Source of the DNA: Falsirhodobacter deserti
GTDB taxonomy: Bacteria; Pseudomonadota; Alphaproteobacteria; Rhodobacterales; Rhodobacteraceae
DNA length: 64,000 bases
Direction: 5' to 3'
Assembly (NCBI RefSeq): GCF_004015795.1
Contig: NZ_ML137219.1
Coordinates: 1 to 64,000 of the forward strand
Shown here: positions 9,470 to 18,720 of the stretch, piece by piece
Layout: every line of letters begins with the position of its first letter
Numbering within the stretch: the stretch's first letter is position 1
The notes under the pieces: model-generated
Told to the model about the DNA's origin: nothing
Database searches by the model: none
Seen by the model: the letters and a program-made list of their open reading frames with translations, nothing else
Position numbers and translations under genes: made by a program

Positions 9470-11124
9470 CGGTTGGCGAACTGCGCCACCAGTTCGGGAT
9501 CCTGTTCCAGCCCCTTCAGCCAGCCCGTATCCAGCTTCGGGATGGAGGAGATGAGAAGCCGCGAATAGGGATGCGTTGCATCGGCCGACATGCGGGCGGC
9601 GGGCAGCGCCTCCACCACGCGGCCCTTCAGCATGACCAGAACCTCGTCGCAGATCGCCTCCACGGTGGAAAGATCGTGGCTGATGAACATGTAGGACAGG
9701 CCAAGCTCTCGCTGCAGCTCCTTCAGCAGATCAAGGATTGCCGCCGCCACGACCGTATCCAGCGCCGAGGTGATCTCGTCGCAAAGGATCAGTTCGGGTT
9801 CGGCGGCAAGTGCGCGGGCAAGGTTCACCCGCTGCTTCTGGCCGCCCGAAAGCTCTGACGGAAGGCGGTGGCGCAGGGCGGTGGGCAGGTGCACCATTTC
9901 CAGCAGCTCGGCCACGCGTGCGTCGCGCGCGGCACCCTTCAATCCGTGATAGAAGGTCAGCGGGCGCCCAAGGATCGCCCCCACCGATTGCGCCGGGTTC
10001 AGCGCCGTGTCGGCAAGCTGGAACACGATCTGCACGCGGCGAAGCTGGTCCTTGCTGCGCTGGCGCAGGTCGGGATTCAACACCTCGCCGTCCAGCAGCA
10101 TGTCGCCGCGATAACAGGGAAGAATGCCTGCGATGGCGCGTGCCAGCGTGGATTTGCCCGAACCCGATTCCCCGATCACGCCAAGATTGCGCCCCCGTTC
10201 CAGTTGCAGGCTGACATTCTGCAACACCTTCGCGGCGGGCTTTCCGTCCCGGATCACGCCATATCCGGCACAAAGATCGTCCACACGCAGGATGGGGCGC
10301 GCCCGCTCTGCCGGGGTGGCGGACACGTGCGGCACGGGTTCGAACGCATCCAGAAGCTGGCGGGTATAGGGATGTGCCGGCGCGTTCAGGATCTGCTCGG
10401 TCGTGCCTTCCTCCTGAACCTCGCCGCCGCGCAGAACAATGATGCGGTCGGCGATCTGCGCCACCACGGCCAGATCGTGGCTGACGTAAACCCCCGCCAT
10501 TCCGCCCTTCGCCATGACGGAGCGGAAGGCGCGCAGCACCTCGATCTGGGTGGTCACGTCCAGCGCGGTTGTCGGTTCGTCAAAGATGACAAGCTGCGGA
10601 TCGCCGATCAGCGCCATCGCCGCCGAAAGGCGCTGCAACTGGCCCCCCGAAACCTGGTGCGGATACCTGTTCCCGATCCGGTCGGGATCGGGCAGGGCCA
10701 AGGCGCGGAACAGCTCGCGCGCCTTCGCCTCGGCCTTGGCGCGGGGCATCAGGCGGTGGATGGCCGTCACCTCCACCACCTGGTCCATGATCCGCTGCGA
10801 CGGGTTGAAGGCCGCCGCCGCCGATTGCGGAACATAGGACACCTCGGTCCCGCGCAGGGCGGCGCGCTGGCCTTCGGTCATTCCCGTCACGTCATGGCGG
10901 CCCACGCGGATGGTGCCGCCCTGGATGGCGCAGCCCGTGCGCGCATGCCCCATCAGCGACAGCGCGATGGTTGTCTTGCCCGAACCGGATTCCCCGATCA
11001 GGGCCACGATTTCACCCGGCGCGATATCGAAGCTGACGCCGCGGATGATCTCCACCTTCCGCTTGGCGTCGGTGACGGCGCCGATCCGCAGATCGCGCAC
11101 ACAAACCAGGGGTTCGCTCATCAT
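9466..11124 (-). CDS. Peptide-type ABC importer, fused double ATP-binding subunit
   Basis: 552 residues with two complete nucleotide-binding domains in tandem, as in GsiA: Walker A GESGSGKTT near residue 43 and GESGSGKST near 320, signature motifs VSGGQLQR and LSGGQKQR. It powers the permeases encoded just upstream (11.1-12.9 kb). ATGs at 11124 and 11121 are both possible: the first overlaps the permease stop as ATGA, the second has the better spacing from GGAG. Substrate unknown; the family imports di/oligopeptides, opines, nickel or some oligosaccharides. Confidence 0.92.
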   Translation of the reverse strand: MMSEPLVCVRDLRIGAVTDAKRKVEIIRGVSFDIAPGEIVALIGESGSGKTTIALSLMGHARTGCAIQGGTIRVGRHDVTGMTEGQRAALRGTEVSYVPQSAAAAFNPSQRIMDQVVEVTAIHRLMPRAKAEAKARELFRALALPDPDRIGNRYPHQVSGGQLQRLSAAMALIGDPQLVIFDEPTTALDVTTQIEVLRAFRSVMAKGGMAGVYVSHDLAVVAQIADRIIVLRGGEVQEEGTTEQILNAPAHPYTRQLLDAFEPVPHVSATPAERARPILRVDDLCAGYGVIRDGKPAAKVLQNVSLQLERGRNLGVIGESGSGKSTLARAIAGILPCYRGDMLLDGEVLNPDLRQRSKDQLRRVQIVFQLADTALNPAQSVGAILGRPLTFYHGLKGAARDARVAELLEMVHLPTALRHRLPSELSGGQKQRVNLARALAAEPELILCDEITSALDTVVAAAILDLLKELQRELGLSYMFISHDLSTVEAICDEVLVMLKGRVVEALPAARMSADATHPYSRLLISSIPKLDTGWLKGLEQDPELVAQFANR

Positions 11125-11969
11125 TCGCTCCTGTCGCGTATACGGGTGGGAAGGTTGTCGATGAACATGTTGACCGAGATGGTCAGCGAGGCGATGGCCA
11201 CCGAAGGGAAGATCACGGCGGGGGCGCCAAGGCTCAGCCCCTCGATATTCTCGCGCACAAGGCCACCCCAGTCGGCGTTGGGGGGCTGCACGCCAAGGCC
11301 AAGAAAGGACAGGCCCGACAGAACCAGAACGATGAACACGAACCGCAGGCCAAGATCGGCCAGAACGGGGCCAAGGATGTTGGGAAACACCTCGCGCAGG
11401 ATGATGTGGCCGAAGCCTTCGCCCCGCGCACGGGCCACCGTCACGAAATCCATGGTGTTGACGTTCACCGCCAGCGCCCGCGCAAAGCGATAGGACCCGG
11501 GCAGGTAGATCACGGCCAGCGTCAGGATCAGCACGGGGATGGACGATCCGACCGCCGCCACCACGACCAGCCCGAACAGAAGCGAAGGGATGCCGTTGAA
11601 CGCATCCAGCAGCCGCGACAGAAGCATGTCGAACCAGCCGCCCGTCACCCCCGCGATCATGCCAAGGATCACGCCGCCCGCGCAGGCCAGCACCACCGCC
11701 GCCGCGGCGATGCCGACGGTGTATCGCGCCCCCATGATCACGCGCGAAAGGATGTCGCGGCCAAGATAATCGGTGCCCATCCAGAACTGCCCGTTGACCG
11801 GCCCGAAATAGTTCCAGTCCACCATGTCGCCGGGGGCATAGGGCGTGATCCACGGCCCGATCAGCGCGATCACCACCCAGAACAGGATCACGGCAAGGCC
11901 GATGCGCCCCGCCCAGTTGAAGGAATATCCCAGCCGCGCCGGGGTCGGAATGCGAAGGGGCAAGGACAT
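11121..11969 (-). CDS. Peptide-type ABC importer permease (DppC-like)
   Basis: 282 residues, about six transmembrane segments, with the binding-protein-dependent transport signature around ARGEGFGHIILREVFPNILGP (EAA loop). The N-terminal segment and GTDYLGRDI motif are typical of DppC/OppC. Translation is taken from the ATG at 11969, which overlaps the DppB-like stop by 1 bp; the preceding codon is TTG. Works as a heterodimer with the next gene's product. Confidence 0.92.
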   Translation of the reverse strand: MSLPLRIPTPARLGYSFNWAGRIGLAVILFWVVIALIGPWITPYAPGDMVDWNYFGPVNGQFWMGTDYLGRDILSRVIMGARYTVGIAAAAVVLACAGGVILGMIAGVTGGWFDMLLSRLLDAFNGIPSLLFGLVVVAAVGSSIPVLILTLAVIYLPGSYRFARALAVNVNTMDFVTVARARGEGFGHIILREVFPNILGPVLADLGLRFVFIVLVLSGLSFLGLGVQPPNADWGGLVRENIEGLSLGAPAVIFPSVAIASLTISVNMFIDNLPTRIRDRSE

Positions 11970-12928
11970 CAACGGCGCAACCTCGGGTTCGACAACATTG
12001 CAATGACATCGGCCAGCGTGATCAGCAGCAGATAGCTGATGCAGAAGATCATCGCGCAGCTTTGGATCAGGGGCAGATCGCGCGTGGCCACCGCATCCAC
12101 CATCAGCTTGGCCACGCCGGGATAGTTGAACACCGTTTCCACGATGATCACCCCGCCCACCAGGTATGACAGCGACAGCGCGACAGCGTTCGCGATCGGG
12201 CCAAGCGCGTTCGGCAGCGCATGGCGCAGAACCATCCGCCTGCGCGATGCACCCTTCAGCAGCGCCATTTCAACGTAAGGGGTGTTGATCGTCTCGATCA
12301 CGGCGGCGCGGGTCATGCGGATCATCTGGGCCGAAACGACGAATGTCAGCGTGATGACCGGCATGGCATAGGCGCGCAGCATTGCGCCAAGACTGTCCAC
12401 GTTCACGCCGTAGCTCAGCGCCGGAAGCCAGTCCAGCCAGACCGCGAAGATCAGCACGGCAAGCGTTGCCACCATGAATTCCGGCACCGAGATGACGGAG
12501 ATGGTCAGCATCGACACCGCCCGGTCCAGAAGCGATCCGCGCCACATCGCCGCTGCGATGCCCAGCGTCAGCGCAAGCGGCACGCAAACCAGCGTGACGA
12601 TGCCGGCAAGGCGCAGCGTATTGGCCAGCCGGCCGGCCAGAAGATCGGCCACCGCCATGTTGTTGGCATAGGACATGCCAAGATCGCCCTGCGCCAGCCC
12701 TGCCAGCCATGACAGGAAGCGGGTGAAGGCAGGCTCGTCCAGGCCCATCGCGGTACGCAGGCCGGCCACCGCCTCGGGGGTGGCCGACTGGCCCAGAAGG
12801 ATTTCAGCCACGTCGCCGGGCAGCAGTTCGGTCGCGAAAAACACGGCAAAAGACACGATCACCAGCGTGATGGCGGCGATGCCAAGACGCTGGCCGACCA
12901 GAAGCCATGTGGTTGCGGAGCGTAGCAT
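11969..12928 (-). CDS. Peptide-type ABC importer permease (DppB-like)
   Basis: 319 residues, about six transmembrane helices, DppB/OppB family, with the EAA-type loop near ALLKGASRRRMVLRHALPNA and the terminal VETVFNYPGVAKL block. It forms the membrane channel with the DppC-like partner. A strong hairpin separates it from the binding-protein gene upstream. Confidence 0.92.
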   Translation of the reverse strand: MLRSATTWLLVGQRLGIAAITLVIVSFAVFFATELLPGDVAEILLGQSATPEAVAGLRTAMGLDEPAFTRFLSWLAGLAQGDLGMSYANNMAVADLLAGRLANTLRLAGIVTLVCVPLALTLGIAAAMWRGSLLDRAVSMLTISVISVPEFMVATLAVLIFAVWLDWLPALSYGVNVDSLGAMLRAYAMPVITLTFVVSAQMIRMTRAAVIETINTPYVEMALLKGASRRRMVLRHALPNALGPIANAVALSLSYLVGGVIIVETVFNYPGVAKLMVDAVATRDLPLIQSCAMIFCISYLLLITLADVIAMLSNPRLRR

Positions 12929-12955
12929 GTCGCGCCTCCGTCGGAAGGGAAGTTG

Positions 12956-12978
12956 CCCCGCGCGGCACCCGCGCGGGG
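12956..12978 (-). terminator. Intercistronic hairpin between binding-protein and permease genes
   Basis: Perfect 10-bp stem CCCCGCGCGG / CCGCGCGGGG with a 3-nt loop and no T-run. Located between the substrate-binding gene and the permease genes of the same operon, where such hairpins commonly stabilise the upstream message and lower downstream expression. The function is inferred. Confidence 0.6.
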
Positions 12979-12985
12979 ATCGGCA

Positions 12986-14596
12986 TCAGGCTTCCAGCCA
13001 GACATTCTCGGCGAAGGCGTAACCCATCTGCCCGCCCAGCGGGTTCGGCCGCAACCCTTTCAGCTTGCTGGAAAGCCCGTCCACGTTGGACAGATAGGCC
13101 GGGATGACGGTGCCCGCCTCGTTCGCGACCATTTCCTGCATGTCCCAGTAGATGTCGCGCCGCAGGTTTTCATCCAGCGATCCGCGCGCCTCCGTCAGCA
13201 TGGCGTCGAACTTTTCGGACTTGTACTGGCTTTCGTTCCAGGGCGCGTCCGATGCGTAAAGAAGCGAGAACAGGATGTCGGGCGTGGGGCGCGGGTTGAT
13301 GTTGCCGAAATGGACCGGCGATTTCAGCCAGTAATTGGACCAGTACCCGTCCGAGGGCACGCGCTGCACATCAAAGCGCATGCCGATCTGCGCCCCTGCC
13401 TGCTGCACCACCATCGCGTAATCCACGCCCGATGTGGGGGCATCCGACGTGACGATGGGGATTGCCTGCCCCATCAGCCCGGCCTGTTTGAACAGGTCCG
13501 CCGCGCGTTCGGGATCGTATTCGCGGGCCGCAAGTTCGGTGTTGCGATACCGGTCGGCGGGGGAAACGGGCTGGTCGTTGCCCACCTCTGCCAGCCCGCG
13601 CAGGACCGAATTCACGATCGCCTCGCGGTTCATCAGGTATTTCATGCCTTCGACGAAATGCGCCTTGTCGCCCGGGGACATGTCCAGCCGGATGTTCAGG
13701 TTGGTATAGTTGCCCGAGGTGGTGACCGATGTCTGCACATGGTTCTGCCCTTCCAGCATCCGCATGGATCGCGGGTTGATGGAGGCCGCAAGATGGATGT
13801 CGCCCGAAAGCAGCGCGTTCACCCGCGCATTGTTGTCCGAAATGGCGAAGTATTCGAAGCTGTCGACATAAGGGCCGTTTGCCTTGAAATAGTTCGGGTT
13901 GCGCGTGCCGATGGACCGCACGCCCGGCTCGAACACCTCGCAGATGAAGGCGCCGGTGCCATTGGCCTTGGTAAAATCGGTGGTGCCATCCGCGATGATC
14001 ATGAAATGGTGCAGCGCAAGGATCGTCGGCAGGTCGGCATTGGCGGCGGCCAGAACGATCTGCACGGTCCGGTCGTCCACCGCCGTCACCTCGGTGATCT
14101 GTTCGGCGATTGCGGCGGCCTTGGACCCGACGGCAGGATCGTGATGGCGCTTCAGCGAATAAACGACATCGGTGGCCGTCAGCGTCTTGCCGTCATGGAA
14201 CGTCACGTCCGGCTTCAGCACCACCTGCCAGGTGCGGGCGTCATCGCTCGTCACCTCGTCGGCCAATTCCATCTGCACCTGCCCGTGTTCGTCAAGGAAG
14301 GTCAGGCGGTTATAAAAGGCGCAGCAGCGCACATAGTCGGTGGCATGCGAGGCCTTGGCCGGATCCAGCGTATCGGCGGTGGAGGCCGACCAGCTTGCCG
14401 CCTTCAGCGCCCCGCCCGTCACCGGCGTTTGCGCCGCCGCCTGCCCCGCGCGAAGCAGCAACGAGCCGCCCGCCGAAACGGCCACGCCCGAAGCCATCAG
14501 CATCTTCAGCAGGTCCCTGCGCGAGGCGCCGCGGCGGATCGCGGCCTCCACCATCGCATCGTCCCGCCCCGTCCAGTTCGTCGGCTTGTTTGTCAT
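12986..14596 (-). CDS. Peptide-type ABC importer substrate-binding protein (Tat-exported)
   Basis: 536 residues, SBP family 5 (DppA/OppA fold). An N-terminal SRRDLLKMLMASG segment near residue 25 followed by a hydrophobic stretch and AQAAAQ looks like a twin-arginine signal, so it is probably folded before export to the periplasm. The block LTFLDEHGQVQMELADE and the later YRNTELAAREYDPERA are family landmarks. It supplies substrate to the 9.5-12.9 kb transporter. AGGGG lies 9 bp before the ATG. Ligand not predictable. Confidence 0.92.
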   Translation of the reverse strand: MTNKPTNWTGRDDAMVEAAIRRGASRRDLLKMLMASGVAVSAGGSLLLRAGQAAAQTPVTGGALKAASWSASTADTLDPAKASHATDYVRCCAFYNRLTFLDEHGQVQMELADEVTSDDARTWQVVLKPDVTFHDGKTLTATDVVYSLKRHHDPAVGSKAAAIAEQITEVTAVDDRTVQIVLAAANADLPTILALHHFMIIADGTTDFTKANGTGAFICEVFEPGVRSIGTRNPNYFKANGPYVDSFEYFAISDNNARVNALLSGDIHLAASINPRSMRMLEGQNHVQTSVTTSGNYTNLNIRLDMSPGDKAHFVEGMKYLMNREAIVNSVLRGLAEVGNDQPVSPADRYRNTELAAREYDPERAADLFKQAGLMGQAIPIVTSDAPTSGVDYAMVVQQAGAQIGMRFDVQRVPSDGYWSNYWLKSPVHFGNINPRPTPDILFSLLYASDAPWNESQYKSEKFDAMLTEARGSLDENLRRDIYWDMQEMVANEAGTVIPAYLSNVDGLSSKLKGLRPNPLGGQMGYAFAENVWLEA

Positions 14597-14654
14597 CTTT
14601 ATTTCCCCTGTTGCTGGCCCGCCCGTTCTTCCGACGGCTCGGGCAAAGATCGTG

Positions 14655-15347
14655 TCAGGCGCGGTCCACCGCGTCGGCAAGTTCGGCAAGGCTGCGGAAG
14701 TGGTAATCGGGCCGCGTATGTTCGCGCGGCGCGATCGTGCCGCCATGGCCCGCATCATCCGCGCGCCGCTGGATCCACACGTTCGTCATCCCCAGTTCCC
14801 GAGAGATGCCGATGTCATGATACTGGCTTTGCGCGACATGCAGGATGCGCGCGGGATCGTCGCCTTCAGCCGCCACATGGTCGAACACCTGCCGGAAGAA
14901 GGCGGGATCGGGTTTTTCAGTCCCCGTTTCATCCGTCGTGAACGAGGCGTGGAAGGGATGTCCCAGCTTCGCCTCGTATTTCTCGAACGCCCAGCGGCGG
15001 GCATTGGTCATCGCGATCAGCCGGAAGCGCGTCTTCAGCCGTGCCAGCGCTTCCACGCTGTCGGCAAAGGGCTCGGCCTCGGCGGCGGCGTCGATCAGCG
15101 CGCGGCGGGCGGCGGGCGTGTCGGGCAGGCCCAGCCGGGCGGCGATATGGCCATAGCAGCGGCCCAGGTCATCGGGAAAGCGCTGCGCCTCGGGCTGGCG
15201 CCGTGCGTCGCGATAGGCGTCAAGCGCGGCTTCGCGGTCGACCCGCGCGATGGCTTCCAGCCCCGCCGTGATGGCGCTTTCGAAATCGATCAGCGTGCCC
15301 ACCACGTCGAAGCTGGCATGGCTGAAGGCGGCAAGAGGTTTCGGCAT
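14655..15347 (-). CDS. HAD-superfamily hydrolase, haloacid dehalogenase type II-like
   Basis: 230 residues. Motif I is FDVVGTL with the nucleophile D14; the second motif-I aspartate is replaced by V16, as in 2-haloacid dehalogenases, which have no acid there. Motif II is MTNAR and motif III KPDPAFF. Start at 15347 has GGAAGGA 6 bp upstream. A second HAD of the same class lies at 20391-21056. Such genes occur beside FAD oxidoreductases in amine catabolic clusters. The real substrate is unknown and dehalogenation is not implied. Confidence 0.82.
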   Translation of the reverse strand: MPKPLAAFSHASFDVVGTLIDFESAITAGLEAIARVDREAALDAYRDARRQPEAQRFPDDLGRCYGHIAARLGLPDTPAARRALIDAAAEAEPFADSVEALARLKTRFRLIAMTNARRWAFEKYEAKLGHPFHASFTTDETGTEKPDPAFFRQVFDHVAAEGDDPARILHVAQSQYHDIGISRELGMTNVWIQRRADDAGHGGTIAPREHTRPDYHFRSLAELADAVDRA

Positions 15348-15496
15348 CGAAGATCCTTCCGTTCCGCAGCGAAGGCCCATCAGGCCTCCACATCGCTGTT
15401 ACATCCAGCTTTTCCTGTTCGGGCCCGCGCGGAACGCCGAAAGGTTGCGATCCGGCGGCAGATTATTCTGTATTCCAACCGCCGGCAGCATAACGT

Positions 15497-16408
15497 TCAA
15501 TAACCCTTCGCGCGGTCCACAAGCCCCGGCACCGGCTGGCCGTTTCGGGTGGCACGGATCACGGCAAGGGCGTGGCGGGCCCCTTCCTCGGGATCGGTCT
15601 GCGAGGCGATGTGCGGCGTGACGATGATCCGCGGGTCGGACCATGCCCAGTGATCGGCGGGCAGGGGCTCGGGATCGGTCACGTCCAGCATGGCGGCCGC
15701 AAGCTGGCCGCCATCCAAGGCAGCCCGCAGCGCCGCCATGTCCAGATGTGCGCCGCGCCCCGCATGAACCAGCCGCGCACCCTGCGGCAGGCAGGCCAGA
15801 AGCCTTGCGTTCAGGATGCCGCGCGTTTCGTCCGTCAGCGGCAGAAGGCAGATCAGCAGGTCGGTGCGGGCAAGAAACCCGTCCAGCCCGGATGCGCCAT
15901 GCACCTCTATTCCCGCAACGGGGGTGCCGGACCTGCTCCATCCCGCGACGGGGAAGCCCATGGCGCCAAGGGTTCCGGCCACCTCGCGGCCGATGCGGCC
16001 CATGCCCATGATGCCGATACGGCGATCGCGGGCAAGGCAGGTGGTGTGGGTGCGCCATTCCCCCCGCGCCGCCTGATCCAGATAGGCTGGCAGATCGCGG
16101 TGCAGCGCCAGCGCCGCCATCACCACCCAGTCGCGGACCATCCCTTCGATTCCCGGGGCCAGTGTGCGCGAAAGCGCGACCCCCTCGGGCAGCGGCGGCA
16201 TATGATCCACCCCCGCCCCCACCCCGATCACGACCTGCAGCGAGGGATAGCGGGACAGGTCGCGCGGCGGCATCCAGCAGGCGATATGCGTGACAGCGGC
16301 GGGATCGTCCACCGCATCCTCACCCAGAAAGATGCGCTCCCCCTCCTGCTGGAAGACGCGCTGCCAGATCGCGCCCCGTTCGGGGGTGGACCGGAACAGC
16401 AGGGCCAT
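15497..16408 (-). CDS. ghrA: Glyoxylate/hydroxypyruvate reductase, GhrA-like
   Basis: 303 residues, D-2-hydroxyacid dehydrogenase family. NAD(P)-binding GMGRIG at 135-140 and the catalytic set R218 (HAGRGAH), E247 (DPEP) and H266 (TPHIAS). Reduces glyoxylate or a related 2-oxo acid in the cytoplasm. The start overlaps the aminotransferase stop, so it may remove a 2-oxo acid made by that enzyme. GhrA subfamily by overall pattern; exact substrate not proven. Confidence 0.86.
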   Translation of the reverse strand: MALLFRSTPERGAIWQRVFQQEGERIFLGEDAVDDPAAVTHIACWMPPRDLSRYPSLQVVIGVGAGVDHMPPLPEGVALSRTLAPGIEGMVRDWVVMAALALHRDLPAYLDQAARGEWRTHTTCLARDRRIGIMGMGRIGREVAGTLGAMGFPVAGWSRSGTPVAGIEVHGASGLDGFLARTDLLICLLPLTDETRGILNARLLACLPQGARLVHAGRGAHLDMAALRAALDGGQLAAAMLDVTDPEPLPADHWAWSDPRIIVTPHIASQTDPEEGARHALAVIRATRNGQPVPGLVDRAKGY

Positions 16409-17778
16409 CAGCGTACCATCCCGCGCAGTTCGGGATCTTCCAGCGTCAGGTCCAGAACCGCGCGGGTGCGGGCGACGATCTGGTCGATCTCCTCCTCGGT
16501 GCAGCACAGCGGCGGGGCATAGCCGAAGATCCCCTGCGGGAAGGATCGCACCACCAGCCCGTGTTCCCATGCCCGGTCGAACAGGCGGGTTGCGGGCTGA
16601 AGCGCGGCGGGAAGCGGCGTTTTCGCGGCCTTGTCGGTCACAAGCTCCACCGCGGCCAGCATGCCGCGCCCGCGCACATCGCCCACCAGCGGATGATCGC
16701 GCAGCGTTTCCAGACCTGCCTGAAGCCGCGCACCCGCACGGCGGCCGTTTTCCAGCAGCCCGCCTTCATAAAGCGCCAGCACCTCCAGCGCGACCGCGGC
16801 GGAAACGGGATGCGCGGAATAGGTGAAGCCATGCCCCACCGCCTTGGCCCCCGCACCATCCGCGATGGTCTGGTAAACGTGATCGCGCATCAGCACCGCC
16901 CCCATCGGCGCATAGCCCGAGGTGAGGCCCTTCGCCACCGTCATCAGGTCCGGCACGATGCCTTCGTCTTCGCAGGCGAAAAGCGGGCCGGTGCGGCCGA
17001 AACCGGTGATCACCTCGTCGGCAACGAACAGCACGCCGTATTCGGCGCAAAGGTCGCGCATCGCCTTCACCCAGCCCTTCGGCGGCACAAGCACCCCACC
17101 CGATCCCTGGATGGGTTCGACATAGAAGGCGGCCACGCGTTCGGGCCCCAGCCCTTCGATCTTGGCGCGCAATTCGGCCACCGAGGCGTCGATGATCGCC
17201 TGATCGCCCTGCACCGCGTTGCGATAGACATAGTGCGACGCGATCTTGTGCTGCCAGTCATAGGGCACGCCGAACCCGTCGTGAAAGCCCGGCAGCGCCG
17301 TCAGCCCCGCCCCCATGGTGGTGGAACCGTGATACCCGCTTGCGACCGAGATGAACTGGTCGCGCCCCGGCTGCCCCTTCGAATGCCAGTAATAGCGGAT
17401 GAAGCGGATCGTGCTGTCCACCGCGTCGGACCCGCCAAGCGTGAAATAGACATGGTCCAGATCGCCGGGGCTGCGTTCGGCCAGCGCGGCGGCCAGCCGG
17501 ATCGGCGCCTCGGCCCCCAGATCGAAATAGCCGGTGGCATAAGGCAGGCGGCGCATCTGGTCGGCGGCTGCCTGCACGATGCTTTCATGGCCGTAACCTG
17601 CGTTCACGCACCAAAGGCCCGCGAACCCGTCGATCAGGCTGCGCCCTTCGGCATCGGTGACGGTCGCGCCCTTTCCGCCCGTCAGCACGCGCACGCCGCG
17701 CGCTTCGTGCCCGCGGAAGGAGGATACGGGATGGATCAGGTGCCGCCGGTCAAGTTCGGCAAGGGAGTTGGTCAGCAT
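16408..17778 (-). CDS. Class III PLP aminotransferase (omega-amino acid:pyruvate type)
   Basis: 456 residues. PLP lysine K283 in VAKGLTSGYAPMGA and D254 in FVADEVITGFGR mark a class III (subgroup II) aminotransferase; opening residues RRHLIHPV are usual for this branch. It moves a terminal amino group from an omega-amino acid, amine or polyamine to pyruvate. The chosen ATG at 17778 has GGAG 6 bp upstream. Coupled to ghrA downstream (ATGA overlap) and 13 bp from a GNAT gene upstream. Confidence 0.9.
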   Translation of the reverse strand: MLTNSLAELDRRHLIHPVSSFRGHEARGVRVLTGGKGATVTDAEGRSLIDGFAGLWCVNAGYGHESIVQAAADQMRRLPYATGYFDLGAEAPIRLAAALAERSPGDLDHVYFTLGGSDAVDSTIRFIRYYWHSKGQPGRDQFISVASGYHGSTTMGAGLTALPGFHDGFGVPYDWQHKIASHYVYRNAVQGDQAIIDASVAELRAKIEGLGPERVAAFYVEPIQGSGGVLVPPKGWVKAMRDLCAEYGVLFVADEVITGFGRTGPLFACEDEGIVPDLMTVAKGLTSGYAPMGAVLMRDHVYQTIADGAGAKAVGHGFTYSAHPVSAAVALEVLALYEGGLLENGRRAGARLQAGLETLRDHPLVGDVRGRGMLAAVELVTDKAAKTPLPAALQPATRLFDRAWEHGLVVRSFPQGIFGYAPPLCCTEEEIDQIVARTRAVLDLTLEDPELRGMVR

Positions 17779-17791
17779 GGAAGTCTCCGGT

Positions 17792-18613
17792 TCAGCCAAG
17801 GGCCTGCGAGATCAGGGCATAAGTCGTCGCCCCCTTCAATGGGGCGGCCTGCGGATCGCGCACCATCGCGGTGCCGCCTCCCGCCCGCGCAAGGCCAAGC
17901 GAGGCGGCAAGATCGGCCAGCCCCTCGTGCCGCAGGTCGGTCCGCAGGAAGGTGCCGGCGCAGCGGGTGGCAGCGTCCGACAGAAGGGAACGGGCGGCGG
18001 CGTCATCACGCGCCACGATGGGGCCAACCACGCGCCCGCGTCCGAAGGGGCGCAGCAGGGCAAACCCGCCATCCGTCAGCAGAACCTCCCCGCCCTCGGC
18101 GATGCGGCGCAGGATCTGCTCGCGCTTCAGCCCGCTTGCGGCGTGATCCAGCGCCGCCATGTCCGCCACATCGGCAGGGCCGCCGGTGCGGACGGCGCGT
18201 TCGGGGGCGCCGGCCAGCGCGATGCCCTGATGCTGCATGATCTGCCCCGTGGCCACGAATCCCAGCTTTTCATAAAGCGGCAGGCCATCGGTGGTGGCGA
18301 CCAGGCGCATCTCGTGTCCTGCCGCGCGCTGCATCGCCGCATCCATCAGCATCCGGCCAAGGCCGCGCCCGCGCATCGCCTGATCCACGATGATCATCGA
18401 CAGCGCCGCCGCCTGCCCCATCACCGCACACAGCGCCGTGCCCACCACGCGCCCTTCGTCCATCGCGACCACCCCGTCCGAGGCGAAAAGCGTCAGCGCC
18501 CAATCCTCGATCCGGTGGGGCCATCCCGTCTGCTGCGACAAGCGCAGCGCGTCGTCCAGATGCGCCGGTGTGAACGGAACAAGGCGCGGCTTGGCAAGGG
18601 TTTGCGTGGTCAT
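17792..18613 (-). CDS. Two-part GNAT acetyltransferase (paralogue 1)
   Basis: 273 residues. The acetyl-CoA-binding segment is QAMRGRGLGRMLMDAA (about 98-113), followed by a second GNAT-like half with the block GFALLRPFGRGRVVGPI and a C-terminus ending TTYALISQALG. The gene at 22337-23233 has the same architecture, block and ending. Likely acetylates an amine or amino acid. Thirteen bp before the aminotransferase gene. Substrate unknown. Confidence 0.85.
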   Translation of the reverse strand: MTTQTLAKPRLVPFTPAHLDDALRLSQQTGWPHRIEDWALTLFASDGVVAMDEGRVVGTALCAVMGQAAALSMIIVDQAMRGRGLGRMLMDAAMQRAAGHEMRLVATTDGLPLYEKLGFVATGQIMQHQGIALAGAPERAVRTGGPADVADMAALDHAASGLKREQILRRIAEGGEVLLTDGGFALLRPFGRGRVVGPIVARDDAAARSLLSDAATRCAGTFLRTDLRHEGLADLAASLGLARAGGGTAMVRDPQAAPLKGATTYALISQALG

Positions 18614-18720
18614 GATCCTGTCCTCTTTGCCCCAGCCTAGCGTGCGGGCGGCGGCATGATAATCGCGTTCGGGGCCGCGGGCGGCAGTTTGCTGCGGGCG
18701 GTACGGGGGCCTGCCGCAGA

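Noticed and set aside
12953-14941. Long open frame on the plus strand opposite the first ABC binding-protein gene
   Set aside because: The opposite strand encodes a conserved Tat-exported family 5 protein. The plus frame is a high-GC shadow with no motif or ribosome site.
14655-15347. Naming the HAD proteins as haloacid dehalogenases
   Set aside because: Motif I alone does not show dehalogenation. No halogenated-compound genes are nearby, so I kept the neutral family name.
15452-15485. Inverted repeat CCGGCGG-N20-CCGCCGG between the ghrA and HAD genes
   Set aside because: The loop is long and there is no T-run. It may be a weak transcription pause, but I cannot support a function.
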